From assembly GCF_036924525.1 (NCBI RefSeq), contig NZ_JAZHRU010000001.1, positions 5,733,001 to 5,797,000 of the forward strand: DNA of 64,000 bases, read 5' to 3'. This document shows, piece after piece, positions 44,385 to 51,696 of the stretch. How positions within the stretch are numbered: the first letter of the stretch is position 1; each line of letters opens with the position of its first letter. Both the position numbers and the translations under genes were made by a program. A model generated the notes under the pieces. It was not told where the DNA came from. It worked only from the letters and a program-made list of their open reading frames with translations, and ran no database searches. This stretch comes from Bradyrhizobium sp. AZCC 1719. Lineage in GTDB: Bacteria; Pseudomonadota; Alphaproteobacteria; Rhizobiales; Xanthobacteraceae.

Positions 44385-44654
44385 CTACGCCGCCTTCGCT
44401 TCCTTCTCCGGCGGCGCGGTTTCCATGGCGCGCATGTAGAGATCGAGCAGGCTTTCGCGCTCGTCGCGCTCGTCCTGGTCCTGCTTGCGCAGCTTGATGA
44501 TCTCTTTCAGGATCTTCACGTCAAACCCTTCGCCCTTGGCCTCCGAAAACACTTCCTTCTTCTGCTCGTTCAGCTCCTGCAATTCGCTGTCGATGTTCTC
44601 GATCCGCTCAACGAAAGAACGAATCCGGCCGCCGGGAATGGTGACGTCAGACAT
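44385..44654 (-). CDS. DUF2312/GapR family nucleoid-associated protein
   Basis: 89 residues from the ATG at 44654 (AAGGAGTCACC). Helical: IRSFVERIENIDSELQELNE, SEAKGEGFDVKILKEIIKLR, KQDQDERDERESLLDLYMRA. This is the DUF2312 pattern of Caulobacter GapR, a dimeric coiled-coil protein that binds overtwisted AT-rich DNA and stimulates topoisomerases. Canonical GapR has EERxExExLLDxYxxAL at the same place. The longer loop before the second helix suggests a paralogue rather than the main GapR. Confidence 0.88.
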   Translation of the reverse strand: MSDVTIPGGRIRSFVERIENIDSELQELNEQKKEVFSEAKGEGFDVKILKEIIKLRKQDQDERDERESLLDLYMRAMETAPPEKEAKAA

Positions 44655-44764
44655 GGTGACTCCCTTTTGAATAGGATCGTGAAAATGCCCGCAAACAAAT
44701 AACCAATGTGTTAACCTCGGCGGGTTCCCGCCCCGGCAACTCGGCATTTCCCAGACTTATCCGC

Positions 44765-45616
44765 ATGAACGTGATTTCGATTCAGTCGCAGGTCGCTTTC
44801 GGCCATGTCGGCAACAGCGCCGCGGTGTTTCCGATGCAGGTGCACGGGATCGACGTGGTGGCGGTGCCGACCACGCTGCTTTCCAACCGGCCGGGCTATC
44901 CGACCCTCCGCGGCCGCGTGCTCGATGCAGATCTCGTCGCCGATCTCCTGCGCGGCATCGAGGAGCGCGGCGCGGTCGACGCCGCGCAGATGATTTTATC
45001 GGGCTATCTCGGCTCGGCCGAGAACGCCAACGTGGTCGCGGAGTTCGTCGCGCGCGCCAAGACTCGTAACCCGGCGCTGCGCTATTGCTGCGATCCCGTG
45101 CTCGGGGATCGCGACCGCGGCCTGTTCGTCCACGCCGACATCCCGCCGCTCGTGCGCGATCTTCTGTGTCCGCTCGCCGACATCATCACGCCCAATCATT
45201 TCGAGTTCGAATGGCTGTGCGGAACGAAGGCAGCCTCGATCGATCAGGTGCTGAAGGCAGCGCGCGCGTTCATGGCGCGCGGGACGGTCGTCATCACCAG
45301 CGCCGAGCTGGCCGATACGCCGGAAGGCGAGATCGAGACGCTGGCCGTCGAGCGCGCAAAGGCGTGGCGCGTGCGCACGCCGAAACTGCCGATCAGCCCT
45401 AACGGCACCGGCGATCTCTTTGCCGCGCTGTTGGTCTCCGCCCACGTCCGTAGCGCCGACACGCCGGAAGCGCTCAGCCACGCGGCGTCGGCCATCTTTG
45501 CCGTGCTGGAGCGCACCGCGAAGAGCGGGACCGAGGAAATGCGCATCGTCGAGAGCGCCGAACTGCTGACGCATCCGAAACGCAGGTTTGAGGCCATCGC
45601 TATCAGCGGGTCGTAA
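44765..45616 (+). CDS. pdxY: pyridoxal kinase PdxY
   Basis: 283 residues. Ribokinase-fold vitamin B6 kinase: MNVISIQSQVAFGHVGNSAA at the start, then YCCDPVLGDRDRGLFV, ITPNHFEFEWLCG and the anion-hole/catalytic SPNGTGDLFAALLVS. It phosphorylates pyridoxal to PLP in the salvage pathway. Length matches E. coli PdxY (287). The gene has its own upstream region and is divergent from the GapR-like gene. Confidence 0.94.
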   Translation: MNVISIQSQVAFGHVGNSAAVFPMQVHGIDVVAVPTTLLSNRPGYPTLRGRVLDADLVADLLRGIEERGAVDAAQMILSGYLGSAENANVVAEFVARAKTRNPALRYCCDPVLGDRDRGLFVHADIPPLVRDLLCPLADIITPNHFEFEWLCGTKAASIDQVLKAARAFMARGTVVITSAELADTPEGEIETLAVERAKAWRVRTPKLPISPNGTGDLFAALLVSAHVRSADTPEALSHAASAIFAVLERTAKSGTEEMRIVESAELLTHPKRRFEAIAISGS

Positions 45617-45652
45617 GGCCGATCAGCCCCACGGACCCGTTCACCTCGTCAG

Positions 45653-46231
45653 CTACTGCACGACGTCGAGTTTGACCTTGGCAACACCCTTTCCCACCAT
45701 TCCCAGCGCGTCGGCCGCGGAATAGGAGACGTCGACAATACGACCCTGAACATAGGGACCGCGGTCATTGACCCGCACCGTCACCGACCGGCCGCTCGCG
45801 AGGTTTGTCACGCGCAACTTGGTGCCGAACGGCAACGTCGGATGGGCGGCGGTCATTTCGAGCGTGTTGAACTTTTCGCCGCTCGCGGTCTTCGTTCCCT
45901 CGGTGTAGAAGCTGGCAATCCCATGCGAGTTCGTCTTGATGCTGCCTGCATTCCTGCGCGAGGCGGTGTGCTTTCTCACGGAGGCCACGCGCCGCTTTAT
46001 CATTGATGATGTCGTTCGATCCTGATCGAGCGACGCCTGCCGGCTGGTGCGAAGCTCCGCTTTTTGCGTGACGACCGAGGACTGCGCGCAAGCCGCAAGC
46101 GATGCCGCTCCCAGCGTGACAGCTAGCAGTCGTATGAACTTCCCGGCGCGCTCGGCCGTGATTGATCGCGCTTCAAATTGAGTCCGGCCGACGTCGACGC
46201 ACGAAGTACTGGTGCAGCCAATGGAAGACAT
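45653..46231 (-). CDS. rlpA: septal ring lytic transglycosylase RlpA family protein
   Basis: 192 residues. Membrane-proximal segment with lipobox-like SLAAC (C about 48) and an unusually long N-terminus; the ATG at 46165 region is not available, so 46231 is used. The double-psi beta-barrel RlpA domain covers residues 103-190: [57 protein letters not shown]. The conserved NDRGP is present. RlpA proteins cleave glycan strands lacking stem peptides at the septum. There is no SPOR domain, as in many alphaproteobacterial members. Confidence 0.88.
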   Translation of the reverse strand: MSSIGCTSTSCVDVGRTQFEARSITAERAGKFIRLLAVTLGAASLAACAQSSVVTQKAELRTSRQASLDQDRTTSSMIKRRVASVRKHTASRRNAGSIKTNSHGIASFYTEGTKTASGEKFNTLEMTAAHPTLPFGTKLRVTNLASGRSVTVRVNDRGPYVQGRIVDVSYSAADALGMVGKGVAKVKLDVVQ

Positions 46232-46456
46232 GTTGCATTCCCCCGCTCGCGCCCCAGCCCAAGCCGAAAACCAACACGCGGCAATCGCGGGCCCGAATCC
46301 GGGCGGAAGCGTGGCCGGACGCGATCAGCGATGGCTCCCTCAACGCAATTCGGTTCGAGTGTGGTGATTGGGTCACAGGAATTAGAGGTCAGCCCCGGAA
46401 TTGCGGCATCGGCTCAGATCAGCTACCCGACCCACTCAGCCGAACGGGAGATATAC

Positions 46457-47365
46457 ATGCAAGTCGCAGTCGTCGGTGCCGGAGCGGTCGGATGCTATTA
46501 TGGAGGACTGCTGCTCAAAGCCGGACATGACGTGACCTTCATCGGCCGGCGGCCGCATGTCGACGCCATCAACGCCCATGGCCTGCTGCTGGACACCAAG
46601 AGTTTCAGGGAGTACCTGCCCGCCCGCGCCGCGACCGACACGACTACCCTCGCCGCGCCCGATCTGGTGCTGGTCTGCGTGAAATCGGCCGATACCGAAC
46701 AGGCCGGCCGTTCGCTCGCTGGGCACCTGCGGCCGGGAACATCCGTGCTCAGCTTGCAGAACGGCGTCGACAATGCACCGCGTCTCTCTGCCGTCACCGG
46801 CCACGCCGTCATTCCCGTCGTCGTCTATGTCGGCAGCGAGATGGCCGGCCCCGGCCACGTCAGACATCACGGCGGCGGTGATCTCGCCATCGGCCCCTCG
46901 GCCGCGAGCGCAGCGCTGGCCGAGATGCTTCAGGCCGCCGGCATCGGCATCACGATCGCCGACGATATCGACCGGACGCTATGGAGCAAGCTGATCATCA
47001 ACTGCGCCTTCAACGCGCTGTCTGCGGTGGCGGGTATCGCCTACGGGCCGATGCTGGAAGTCAAGGGCACGCGGGATGTCGTCACAAGCGCGGTGCAGGA
47101 AGCGATATCCGTCGCCTGCGCCTGCGGTGTTTCGATTCCAGACGACCTCCTCGAGCATATCCTGAACATCCCCGCCATGATGCCGAACCAGATGTCGTCC
47201 ACCGCGCAGGATCTCGCCCGCGGCAAGCCCAGCGAGATCGACTTCCTCAACGGCCATGTGGTGCGCAAGGGCGCCGAACTCGGCATTGCGACGCCGACCA
47301 ATCAGGCGCTGCAGGTGATGGTGAAGCTCGCGGAGCGCGGCAAGGAGATATCGCGGCAGCCGTAG
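46457..47365 (+). CDS. panE: 2-dehydropantoate 2-reductase
   Basis: 302 residues from the ATG at 46457. Rossmann motif VAVVGAGAVGCYYGGLLLKAGH with intact GxGxxG, CVKSADT, LQNGVDN (catalytic asparagine region), and the helical ApbA C-terminal domain (LWSKLIINCAFNALSAVAG with the catalytic lysine, then GKPSEIDFLNGHVV). It makes pantoate for coenzyme A synthesis with NADPH. The start follows CGGGAGATATAC. Confidence 0.9.
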   Translation: MQVAVVGAGAVGCYYGGLLLKAGHDVTFIGRRPHVDAINAHGLLLDTKSFREYLPARAATDTTTLAAPDLVLVCVKSADTEQAGRSLAGHLRPGTSVLSLQNGVDNAPRLSAVTGHAVIPVVVYVGSEMAGPGHVRHHGGGDLAIGPSAASAALAEMLQAAGIGITIADDIDRTLWSKLIINCAFNALSAVAGIAYGPMLEVKGTRDVVTSAVQEAISVACACGVSIPDDLLEHILNIPAMMPNQMSSTAQDLARGKPSEIDFLNGHVVRKGAELGIATPTNQALQVMVKLAERGKEISRQP

Positions 47366-47382
47366 CCCCTACACGGCCTTTC

Positions 47383-47589
47383 TCACCCACCCATCACATT
47401 CCCCCAACCGTCGAACACATATTGCCGCCACGCCACCGTGCCGTCGTCGCGCGCGCGGCTGGAGCGGCGGAAGTCGTCGGCCTCATCACCGATCCAGGTG
47501 ATGATCTGGTCGCTCGTGCGGTCGTGCAGGACTGCGGGCTCCGATGGGTTGAAGCCCGTCATGGGGTGCATCGTCGGGTGTTCCGTCAT
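47383..47589 (-). CDS. small hypothetical protein
   Basis: 68 residues from the ATG at 47589. It contains PSEPAVLHDRTSDQIITWIG, DEADDFRRSSRARDDGTVAW and ends QYVFDGWGNVMGG. Soluble, acidic/polar. I recognise no family. Convergent with panE (17-base gap). Confidence 0.6.
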   Translation of the reverse strand: MTEHPTMHPMTGFNPSEPAVLHDRTSDQIITWIGDEADDFRRSSRARDDGTVAWRQYVFDGWGNVMGG

Positions 47590-47685
47590 GTCGTTCCAAC
47601 GCTTTCGCAGGGGCGAAGGTTGCGCATCCTCGCAACCTCCTCCCCGCAACGGCGTTGTCGCAAATCTCTGAAGGAGGCAAGCACC

Positions 47686-47910
47686 ATGCGGAACAAGGCG
47701 CCAAATTCGCAAAGCACTAAAACGCGCTCGAACGCCCAGATGCAGGCGGCGAATTCAATGCTCAATCCCGGCGATGAAGCACCGCGCGGAACGCCCGGCA
47801 CCGGCGACGACATCTGCCCCGAATGTCACGGCAACGGCCGCATCAACGGCGCTCCCTGCCCCAATTGCGGCGGCGGCGGAACGATCACCCGCGCGATCGG
47901 CGGCGCGTGA
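47686..47910 (+). CDS. small protein with DnaJ-type CxxCxGxG zinc motif
   Basis: 74 residues from the ATG at 47686, with a strong AAGGAGG site. N-terminal 40 residues are polar and disordered. The C-terminal half has CPECHGNGRINGAPCPNCGG: two CxxCxGxG-like knuckles typical of one zinc centre of the DnaJ cysteine-rich domain. It could bind zinc and partner proteins. Such stand-alone mini zinc ribbons are known in rhizobia; function unknown. Confidence 0.72.
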   Translation: MRNKAPNSQSTKTRSNAQMQAANSMLNPGDEAPRGTPGTGDDICPECHGNGRINGAPCPNCGGGGTITRAIGGA

Positions 47911-47929
47911 ATACGCGTATGCCATCTCG

Positions 47930-48012
47930 TGGGGCGGATTAGCGCTAGCGTAATCCGCCGGTCTCTTCGCGTGACAACGAATGGCGGATTACGCCGACGC
48001 TAATCCGCCCTA
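47930..48012. repeat. REP-like pair (ggcggattagc...gctaatccgcc)
   Basis: Two inverted units, GGCGGATTAGCGCTAGCGTAATCCGCC and GGCGGATTACGCCGACGCTAATCCGCC (each within the split limit of the family), 22 bases apart; both are palindromic themselves. Lies between two convergent small genes. Confidence 0.82.
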
Positions 48013-48025
48013 TACATCGTGCCGC

Positions 48026-48205
48026 TTACGCGGTTCGCTTCTCGAGGATCTTGCGGAAATCTGTGGCCAGGCTTGCGTAGTAGCCGGCGAGCCCCTCGTA
48101 GAAGGCCTGCTGCGCCTTGTCCGTGGCCTCCTTGGCCTTTGCTTCGCACTTGCCGGCCCGGCTCTCGTACTTCTCCACCTTGGTCTGAAGTTCAGCCACT
48201 ACCAT
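48026..48205 (-). CDS. small coiled-coil hypothetical protein
   Basis: 59 residues from the ATG at 48205 (GGGGAG eight bases before); an ATG two codons upstream is too near that site. Lysine/alanine-rich helix MVVAELQTKVEKYESRAGKC, EAKAKEATDKAQQAFYEGLA, then YYASLATDFRKILEKRTA. It looks like a soluble helical dimer. No family recognised. Confidence 0.65.
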   Translation of the reverse strand: MVVAELQTKVEKYESRAGKCEAKAKEATDKAQQAFYEGLAGYYASLATDFRKILEKRTA

Positions 48206-48325
48206 CGTCATTACTCCCCGCCACCACACATGCTCATGATGCTATGCCGGCAAAAGTCGAAAAGATGGCCGCGTCGGGGAGATTTCGCAGCGTTGCCGTG
48301 AGCAAGCGATGGCGGCGCGCGCGGC

Positions 48326-48676
48326 CTATCGCGCCGGCACCGGCGCCGGCGGACGCATCGATGATCGCGCCGCGGCTGACGCTGCCTGCGGCTTCGCCGC
48401 GACGCGCTTTCCGCTATCGATGGATTCCAGATAGGACGTCAGCGCCCAGGCCGAGCTCGCACCGCTGGAATAGTGCTTCTGCAGGAACAGATAGAGCGTC
48501 AGATGAAAGCGGCCCTTGGCGAGCCCGCGCGGGCTGCGATGACAAGATGCGCAACCTTCGGCGAACAGTTTCGATGCCGGTTTACCCTGATCGAGATTCT
48601 GCGCGACAGCCGGGCCGGAGAGCGCGGCCATGAACGCAAGAACAAGCAGGCCGCAGCGCGCTTTCGTTGGCGACAT
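48326..48676 (-). CDS. small c-type cytochrome-like exported protein
   Basis: 116 residues from the ATG at 48676. Signal peptide (CGLLVLAFMAALSGPAVA-QNL). One heme-binding CxxCH (CASCH) with KLFAEGCASCHRSPRG before it, then LTLYLFLQKHYSSGASSAWA and YLESIDSG. The distal methionine of an ordinary class I cytochrome c is not obvious, so the axial ligand may differ. The tail is Ala/Pro-rich. A periplasmic electron carrier or sensor is likely. Confidence 0.78.
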   Translation of the reverse strand: MSPTKARCGLLVLAFMAALSGPAVAQNLDQGKPASKLFAEGCASCHRSPRGLAKGRFHLTLYLFLQKHYSSGASSAWALTSYLESIDSGKRVAAKPQAASAAARSSMRPPAPVPAR

Positions 48677-48769
48677 CAATTCTACCCGTGCATGAAGCAA
48701 ATGGACGAGCTGCCCGCGGCAGCTCAAGGAAGGCGGAAGATGGCAGACAATTCGCAATCTGCTGTCCAG

Positions 48770-48812
48770 CCGTGGCGAAAAGTGGGTGCGTTTTCGCCAA
48801 CATTGCGCTCCA
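48770..48812. repeat. palindromic repeat, variant of the 21877 family
   Basis: Contains gtggcgaaaagtgggtgcgttttcgccaac: same central phrase (aaaagtgggtNc..tttt) as the repeat at 21877 with different arms. Confidence 0.55.
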
Positions 48813-48836
48813 TTCGAGGCATGGGAGATATGCCCC

Positions 48837-49427
48837 TCAATATGGCGGCTGCTTGCGCTCCCGCTGCGTCCTTGCCGCCTCCATCCACCACACGAGATCG
48901 TCCGCAAAGCGCGGAAACGCGTGCGCCAGCGCTTTGCCGCCCTCGCCGATCGGCTTGCCGTCTTCGCTCAGCGTCTGCACGATCGGCCCGACCGCGACCG
49001 AGCTCGAAATCACCACCATGCCCATTTCCGAAAGCGTGCCGTGCCAGGCGAGCGCGGCGCGTGCGCCGGAGAAGCGGCCAGCCGAATAGCTCGCGATCGC
49101 CGCCGGCCGCCAGAACCATTCTTCCAGAAAATAGTCGGTGAGATTTTTCAGCCCCGGCTGGATGCCCCAATTGTATTCACCGGTCACGAACACAAAACCG
49201 TCGGCGGTGCGGATCTGCTCCGCCAGTTTCTCGAGCGCCGCGGGCGCGCCGCCTTTCGGATATTCCTTGTACATCCGGTCCAGCATCGGCAGGCCGATCG
49301 CCTTGGCGTCGATCAATTCAACATCATCGCCGCGCGCACGAAACCCCTCGACGACAAATTGCGCGAGACGAATGCCCATGCGGTCGGAACGGTAGGAGCC
49401 GTAAAGGACGAGAATACGGTTGCTCAT
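48837..49427 (-). CDS. NADPH-dependent FMN reductase family protein
   Basis: 196 residues. Flavodoxin-like fold: RILVLYGSYRSDRMGIRLAQ (phosphate loop), PMLDRMYKEYP, and FVTGEYNWGIQPGLKNLTDY, the hallmark of the family (usual form P-E-Y-N). Members reduce FMN, quinones, azo dyes or chromate with NAD(P)H. C-terminal helix ends RTQRERKQPPY. Monocistronic. Confidence 0.9.
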   Translation of the reverse strand: MSNRILVLYGSYRSDRMGIRLAQFVVEGFRARGDDVELIDAKAIGLPMLDRMYKEYPKGGAPAALEKLAEQIRTADGFVFVTGEYNWGIQPGLKNLTDYFLEEWFWRPAAIASYSAGRFSGARAALAWHGTLSEMGMVVISSSVAVGPIVQTLSEDGKPIGEGGKALAHAFPRFADDLVWWMEAARTQRERKQPPY

Positions 49428-49469
49428 GAGACCTCACCCCTCCGAACATTGGATGATGACACTGGAACC

Positions 49470-49604
49470 ATGCAGACCTTCCTCATGCAAGGCCTGAGCC
49501 GCCTCGATGGCCTTGGAAAGGCGCTAGCACTCGTCCTCGGCGCGACCGCGCTGACCACGATCATCTTCGCGCTGCTGTCGTCCTACGCCGCAGCCACCCG
49601 CTGA
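49470..49604 (+). CDS. small single-pass membrane protein (44 aa)
   Basis: Starts at ATG 49470: MQTFLMQGLSRLDGLGKALA, then one hydrophobic helix LVLGATALTTIIFALLSSYA. The ribosome binding site is weak (GGAA close to the ATG). It ends 18 bases before a bidirectional terminator, which supports a real transcript. Function unknown. Confidence 0.5.
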   Translation: MQTFLMQGLSRLDGLGKALALVLGATALTTIIFALLSSYAAATR

Positions 49605-49621
49605 AGGTCCAAGCAGCCAAC

Positions 49622-49649
49622 AAAAAAGCGGCCCTGCGGCCGCTTTTTT
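49622..49649. terminator. bidirectional rho-independent terminator
   Basis: AAAAAAGCGGCC / GGCCGCTTTTTT with a four-base loop; serves the small membrane gene (+) and the Tyr/Gly-rich exported gene (-). Confidence 0.92.
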
Positions 49650-49667
49650 GCAATTGCCGGTCCCGCT

Positions 49668-50003
49668 CTACCAATAGCCGGGCCCGTCATAATAGGCATA
49701 TGAATCGACGTACGGCGCGCCCGCGATCGCGGCTGCCGTTCCGACTGCCACGCCGGCAGCCACGCCAACCGGTCCGCCGACATAGGCCGGGCGATGATAC
49801 ACGCGCGGGCCGTAGTACGGGCCGTAGTAGCTGTAGTCATAGCGGCTCGGCGTGCGCACGCCGTATCCGCCGAGCAGATAGTCGGAGTTCGGGTGGGTGA
49901 ACCCGATCATGCCGGGCTCCTGGGTGGCTTCCTGCGACAGCGCAGGCGTCGCGAGCCCCATCGCAAGGATGGCAGCCGCGCCGAGCAGTGTCAGTTTCGT
50001 CAT
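49668..50003 (-). CDS. small exported Tyr/Gly/Ala-rich protein
   Basis: 111 residues. Signal peptide MTKLTLLGAAAILAMGLATP with cleavage near ALSQ-EAT. Mature part: NSDYLLGGYGVRTPSRYDYS, a YYGPYYGPRVYHRP run, then a Gly/Ala/Val segment (GVAAGVAVGTAAAIAGAPY) of membrane-like character. An exact EcfG promoter lies 31 bases upstream of the start. Likely envelope stress protein of unknown function. Confidence 0.8.
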   Translation of the reverse strand: MTKLTLLGAAAILAMGLATPALSQEATQEPGMIGFTHPNSDYLLGGYGVRTPSRYDYSYYGPYYGPRVYHRPAYVGGPVGVAAGVAVGTAAAIAGAPYVDSYAYYDGPGYW

Positions 50004-50033
50004 CGCTCATTCTCCATGTGAAGATGAAGAGCG

Positions 50034-50059
50034 AACGGGCAGGTAAGATGCTTGGTTCC
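50034..50059 (-). promoter_or_regulatory. EcfG (general stress sigma factor) promoter
   Basis: On the - strand GGAAC (50059-50055), 17-base spacer, CGTT (50037-50034). Exact consensus for the Tyr/Gly-rich exported protein. Confidence 0.75.
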
Positions 50060-50111
50060 GGAGGCGAATTCACAGCGCCGTGAATATCAGCGACGATTGC
50101 TGCGGGTCGCC

Positions 50112-50204
50112 AAGAGAAAAGGCCGGCGGGCGTTACGCCGCCGACCTTCTCTTGCAACTGCCGGCTCGGGAGGTCCGGTTCCGCTGCGATTCCATGCCTA
50201 AAGT
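50112..50204 (-). ncRNA. candidate small RNA ending at a terminator
   Basis: On the - strand a promoter-like pair (TTGCTT at 50238-50233, 16-base spacer, TGTAAT at 50216-50211) is followed about 90 bases later by a hairpin (50117-50148, stem AAGGTCGGCGGCG / CGCCCGCCGGCCTT with mismatches) and TTTTCTCTT. It lies between the divergent genes at 49668 and 50327 and is not explained by either. A 20-codon open frame inside it ends within the terminator and is probably fortuitous. Confidence 0.3.
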
Positions 50205-50326
50205 TTGACCATTACAGTCTTAACAAAATCTTAAGCAACGACTGTGATGTGCCTCACAGAGTCCCAGAACCTTGTCCGGCTAGCCTGCGACCAACAATAG
50301 AGATCGCCTGCAACAGGAGGCCCGAC

Positions 50327-50560
50327 ATGACCCAGGTCTATTTCCATTGCTCAAACTCCCGGGAAGTCCGGCTCGACCGATCCGGCGAAGCGGTGAGCGA
50401 CCTCGCCGAGGCGCGCGACCGCGCCGCCTGCATCGTTCGGTCGCTCATTATGGGGCGGGACGCGGAAGACTGGCGCGACTGGGTCGTGCATGTCAGCGAC
50501 GATTTCGACGAAGAGCTCTTCGTTCTGCCCTTCGCCTTCGTGCTCGGCAAGCCGCACTGA
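50327..50560 (+). CDS. DUF6894-like protein (cassette copy 1, first gene)
   Basis: 77 residues from the ATG at 50327 with CAGGAGGCCCGAC before it. Pattern: TQVYFHCSNSREVRLDRSG, LAEARDRAACIVRSLI, AEDWRDWVVHVSDDFDEELF, LPFAFVLGKPH. This resembles the short DUF6894 proteins abundant in rhizobia. About 60% identical by eye to the protein at 53324. Nine bases after its stop begins a second small gene, also conserved in the paralogous locus. Confidence 0.8.
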   Translation: MTQVYFHCSNSREVRLDRSGEAVSDLAEARDRAACIVRSLIMGRDAEDWRDWVVHVSDDFDEELFVLPFAFVLGKPH

Positions 50561-50569
50561 GAGATTGCC

Positions 50570-50725
50570 ATGTTGCTTCGCCGCCTGGATGCGATCATGG
50601 CACGGTGGCACCACCTGATCGAGCGCGCCTGCGATCCCTATCGTCCCGAGCGGCATTACATGCGCGGCCCCGGCCCAAAGTGGCACGCCAGGCATCCACC
50701 TGGCGCTACAGGCGCCGTCCTCTAA
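50570..50725 (+). CDS. small basic protein with YRPExHYMRGPGPKWHA motif (cassette copy 1, second gene)
   Basis: 51 residues, ATG at 50570. Begins MLLRRLDAIMARWHHLIERA, then CDPYRPERHYMRGPGPKWHA and RHPPGATGAVL. The middle segment is almost identical to that in the small gene at 53567, while the ends differ, which argues that it is translated and selected. Basic and aromatic-rich, no signal peptide. Not recognised. Stop codon overlaps that of the convergent hydrolase gene. Confidence 0.7.
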   Translation: MLLRRLDAIMARWHHLIERACDPYRPERHYMRGPGPKWHARHPPGATGAVL

Positions 50726-51483
50726 GCCCCGGCCAACCGCGCACCTGAGGCGCTCTGCGCCAGATCCAGAAACATCCGTATGCCCTTCGCGCTTTCCGCG
50801 CCGTGGCCGAACACCATTCCGAGGTGATCTCCGGCCGTTGACAGGAAACGTAGACCGTTGGCATCTGCGAATGCCTTTCGCCGGTCGTGCGCGGGATCGC
50901 TCTTCCCCTCCCAGATCATTGCGGGAAAGCCGGCGCCCAGCACGGCATGGCCGGCGCCATCGAGTTGACCGAGCGCATCGAAGCAGGCCCGTACGCCGGG
51001 CTCCGATTCCGTCGTGACCCATCGGGTCAGGTGCGGCGCCGTCAGCCGTGCGAACTTCATGAAAGCGTCGAACTGCAACGGTCCCTGGCTTGTCGGCGGC
51101 AGGCCGTTGACCACATCCCACCCGCCGAGCACCAGCGACGACAGGCGCTCGGGGTAATATTTCGCGACGCCGACACCGAGCCACGCTCCCATCGAATGTC
51201 CGACCAGATGGCCGCTGGCACAGCCGATATCGTCGATTACGGCGACGATGTCGCCGGCGCGCTGCTCCTGACGGTAGCGATGGCTGTCGAAAGGCTTGTC
51301 GCTCAACCCGTGGCCGAGCGAGTCCACGCATGCAACGCGGTATCTATCAGTCAGCGCATCGACGAATCCGACCTGCTTCCACGTTCCGGCGTCCATCAGC
51401 AGGCCGTGCTGCAGCACGACCAGCGGCCCCTCGCCCTCCACCGTGTAGTGAATCCTGTGTCCGCGATGAACGGCAAATGGCAT
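50722..51483 (-). CDS. alpha/beta fold hydrolase
   Basis: 253 residues from the ATG at 51483; the open frame extends to 51573 without similarity. Hydrolase features: oxyanion region VVLQHGLLMDAGTW, CVDSLGHGLSD, nucleophile elbow GHSMGAWLG with the catalytic serine, and late histidine in STAGDHLGMVFG. The aspartate is probably in EGKSDPAHD. Typical of the haloperoxidase/epoxide-hydrolase-like esterases; substrate unknown. It lies between the two cassette copies. Confidence 0.88.
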   Translation of the reverse strand: MPFAVHRGHRIHYTVEGEGPLVVLQHGLLMDAGTWKQVGFVDALTDRYRVACVDSLGHGLSDKPFDSHRYRQEQRAGDIVAVIDDIGCASGHLVGHSMGAWLGVGVAKYYPERLSSLVLGGWDVVNGLPPTSQGPLQFDAFMKFARLTAPHLTRWVTTESEPGVRACFDALGQLDGAGHAVLGAGFPAMIWEGKSDPAHDRRKAFADANGLRFLSTAGDHLGMVFGHGAESAKGIRMFLDLAQSASGARLAGA

Positions 51484-51696
51484 GCAAATCCCCCGTGCCC
51501 GGCCGCCTGCAGATATGATCTCTGCGCCCGGGTTCCAGCCCGCGGGGGGAAGCCGTAGCCCTAACCTCTCCACGCTCTTGCCTTGCTTTGGTCAAACCTC
51601 GCTGGCCGTGTGGCGGCATGGGCAGAGGTTTTCCACGCAGCAGAGCATGCTTGCCGCCCCGATCCGGGTGACATTGGACTGAGTAAGGGACCGCCA

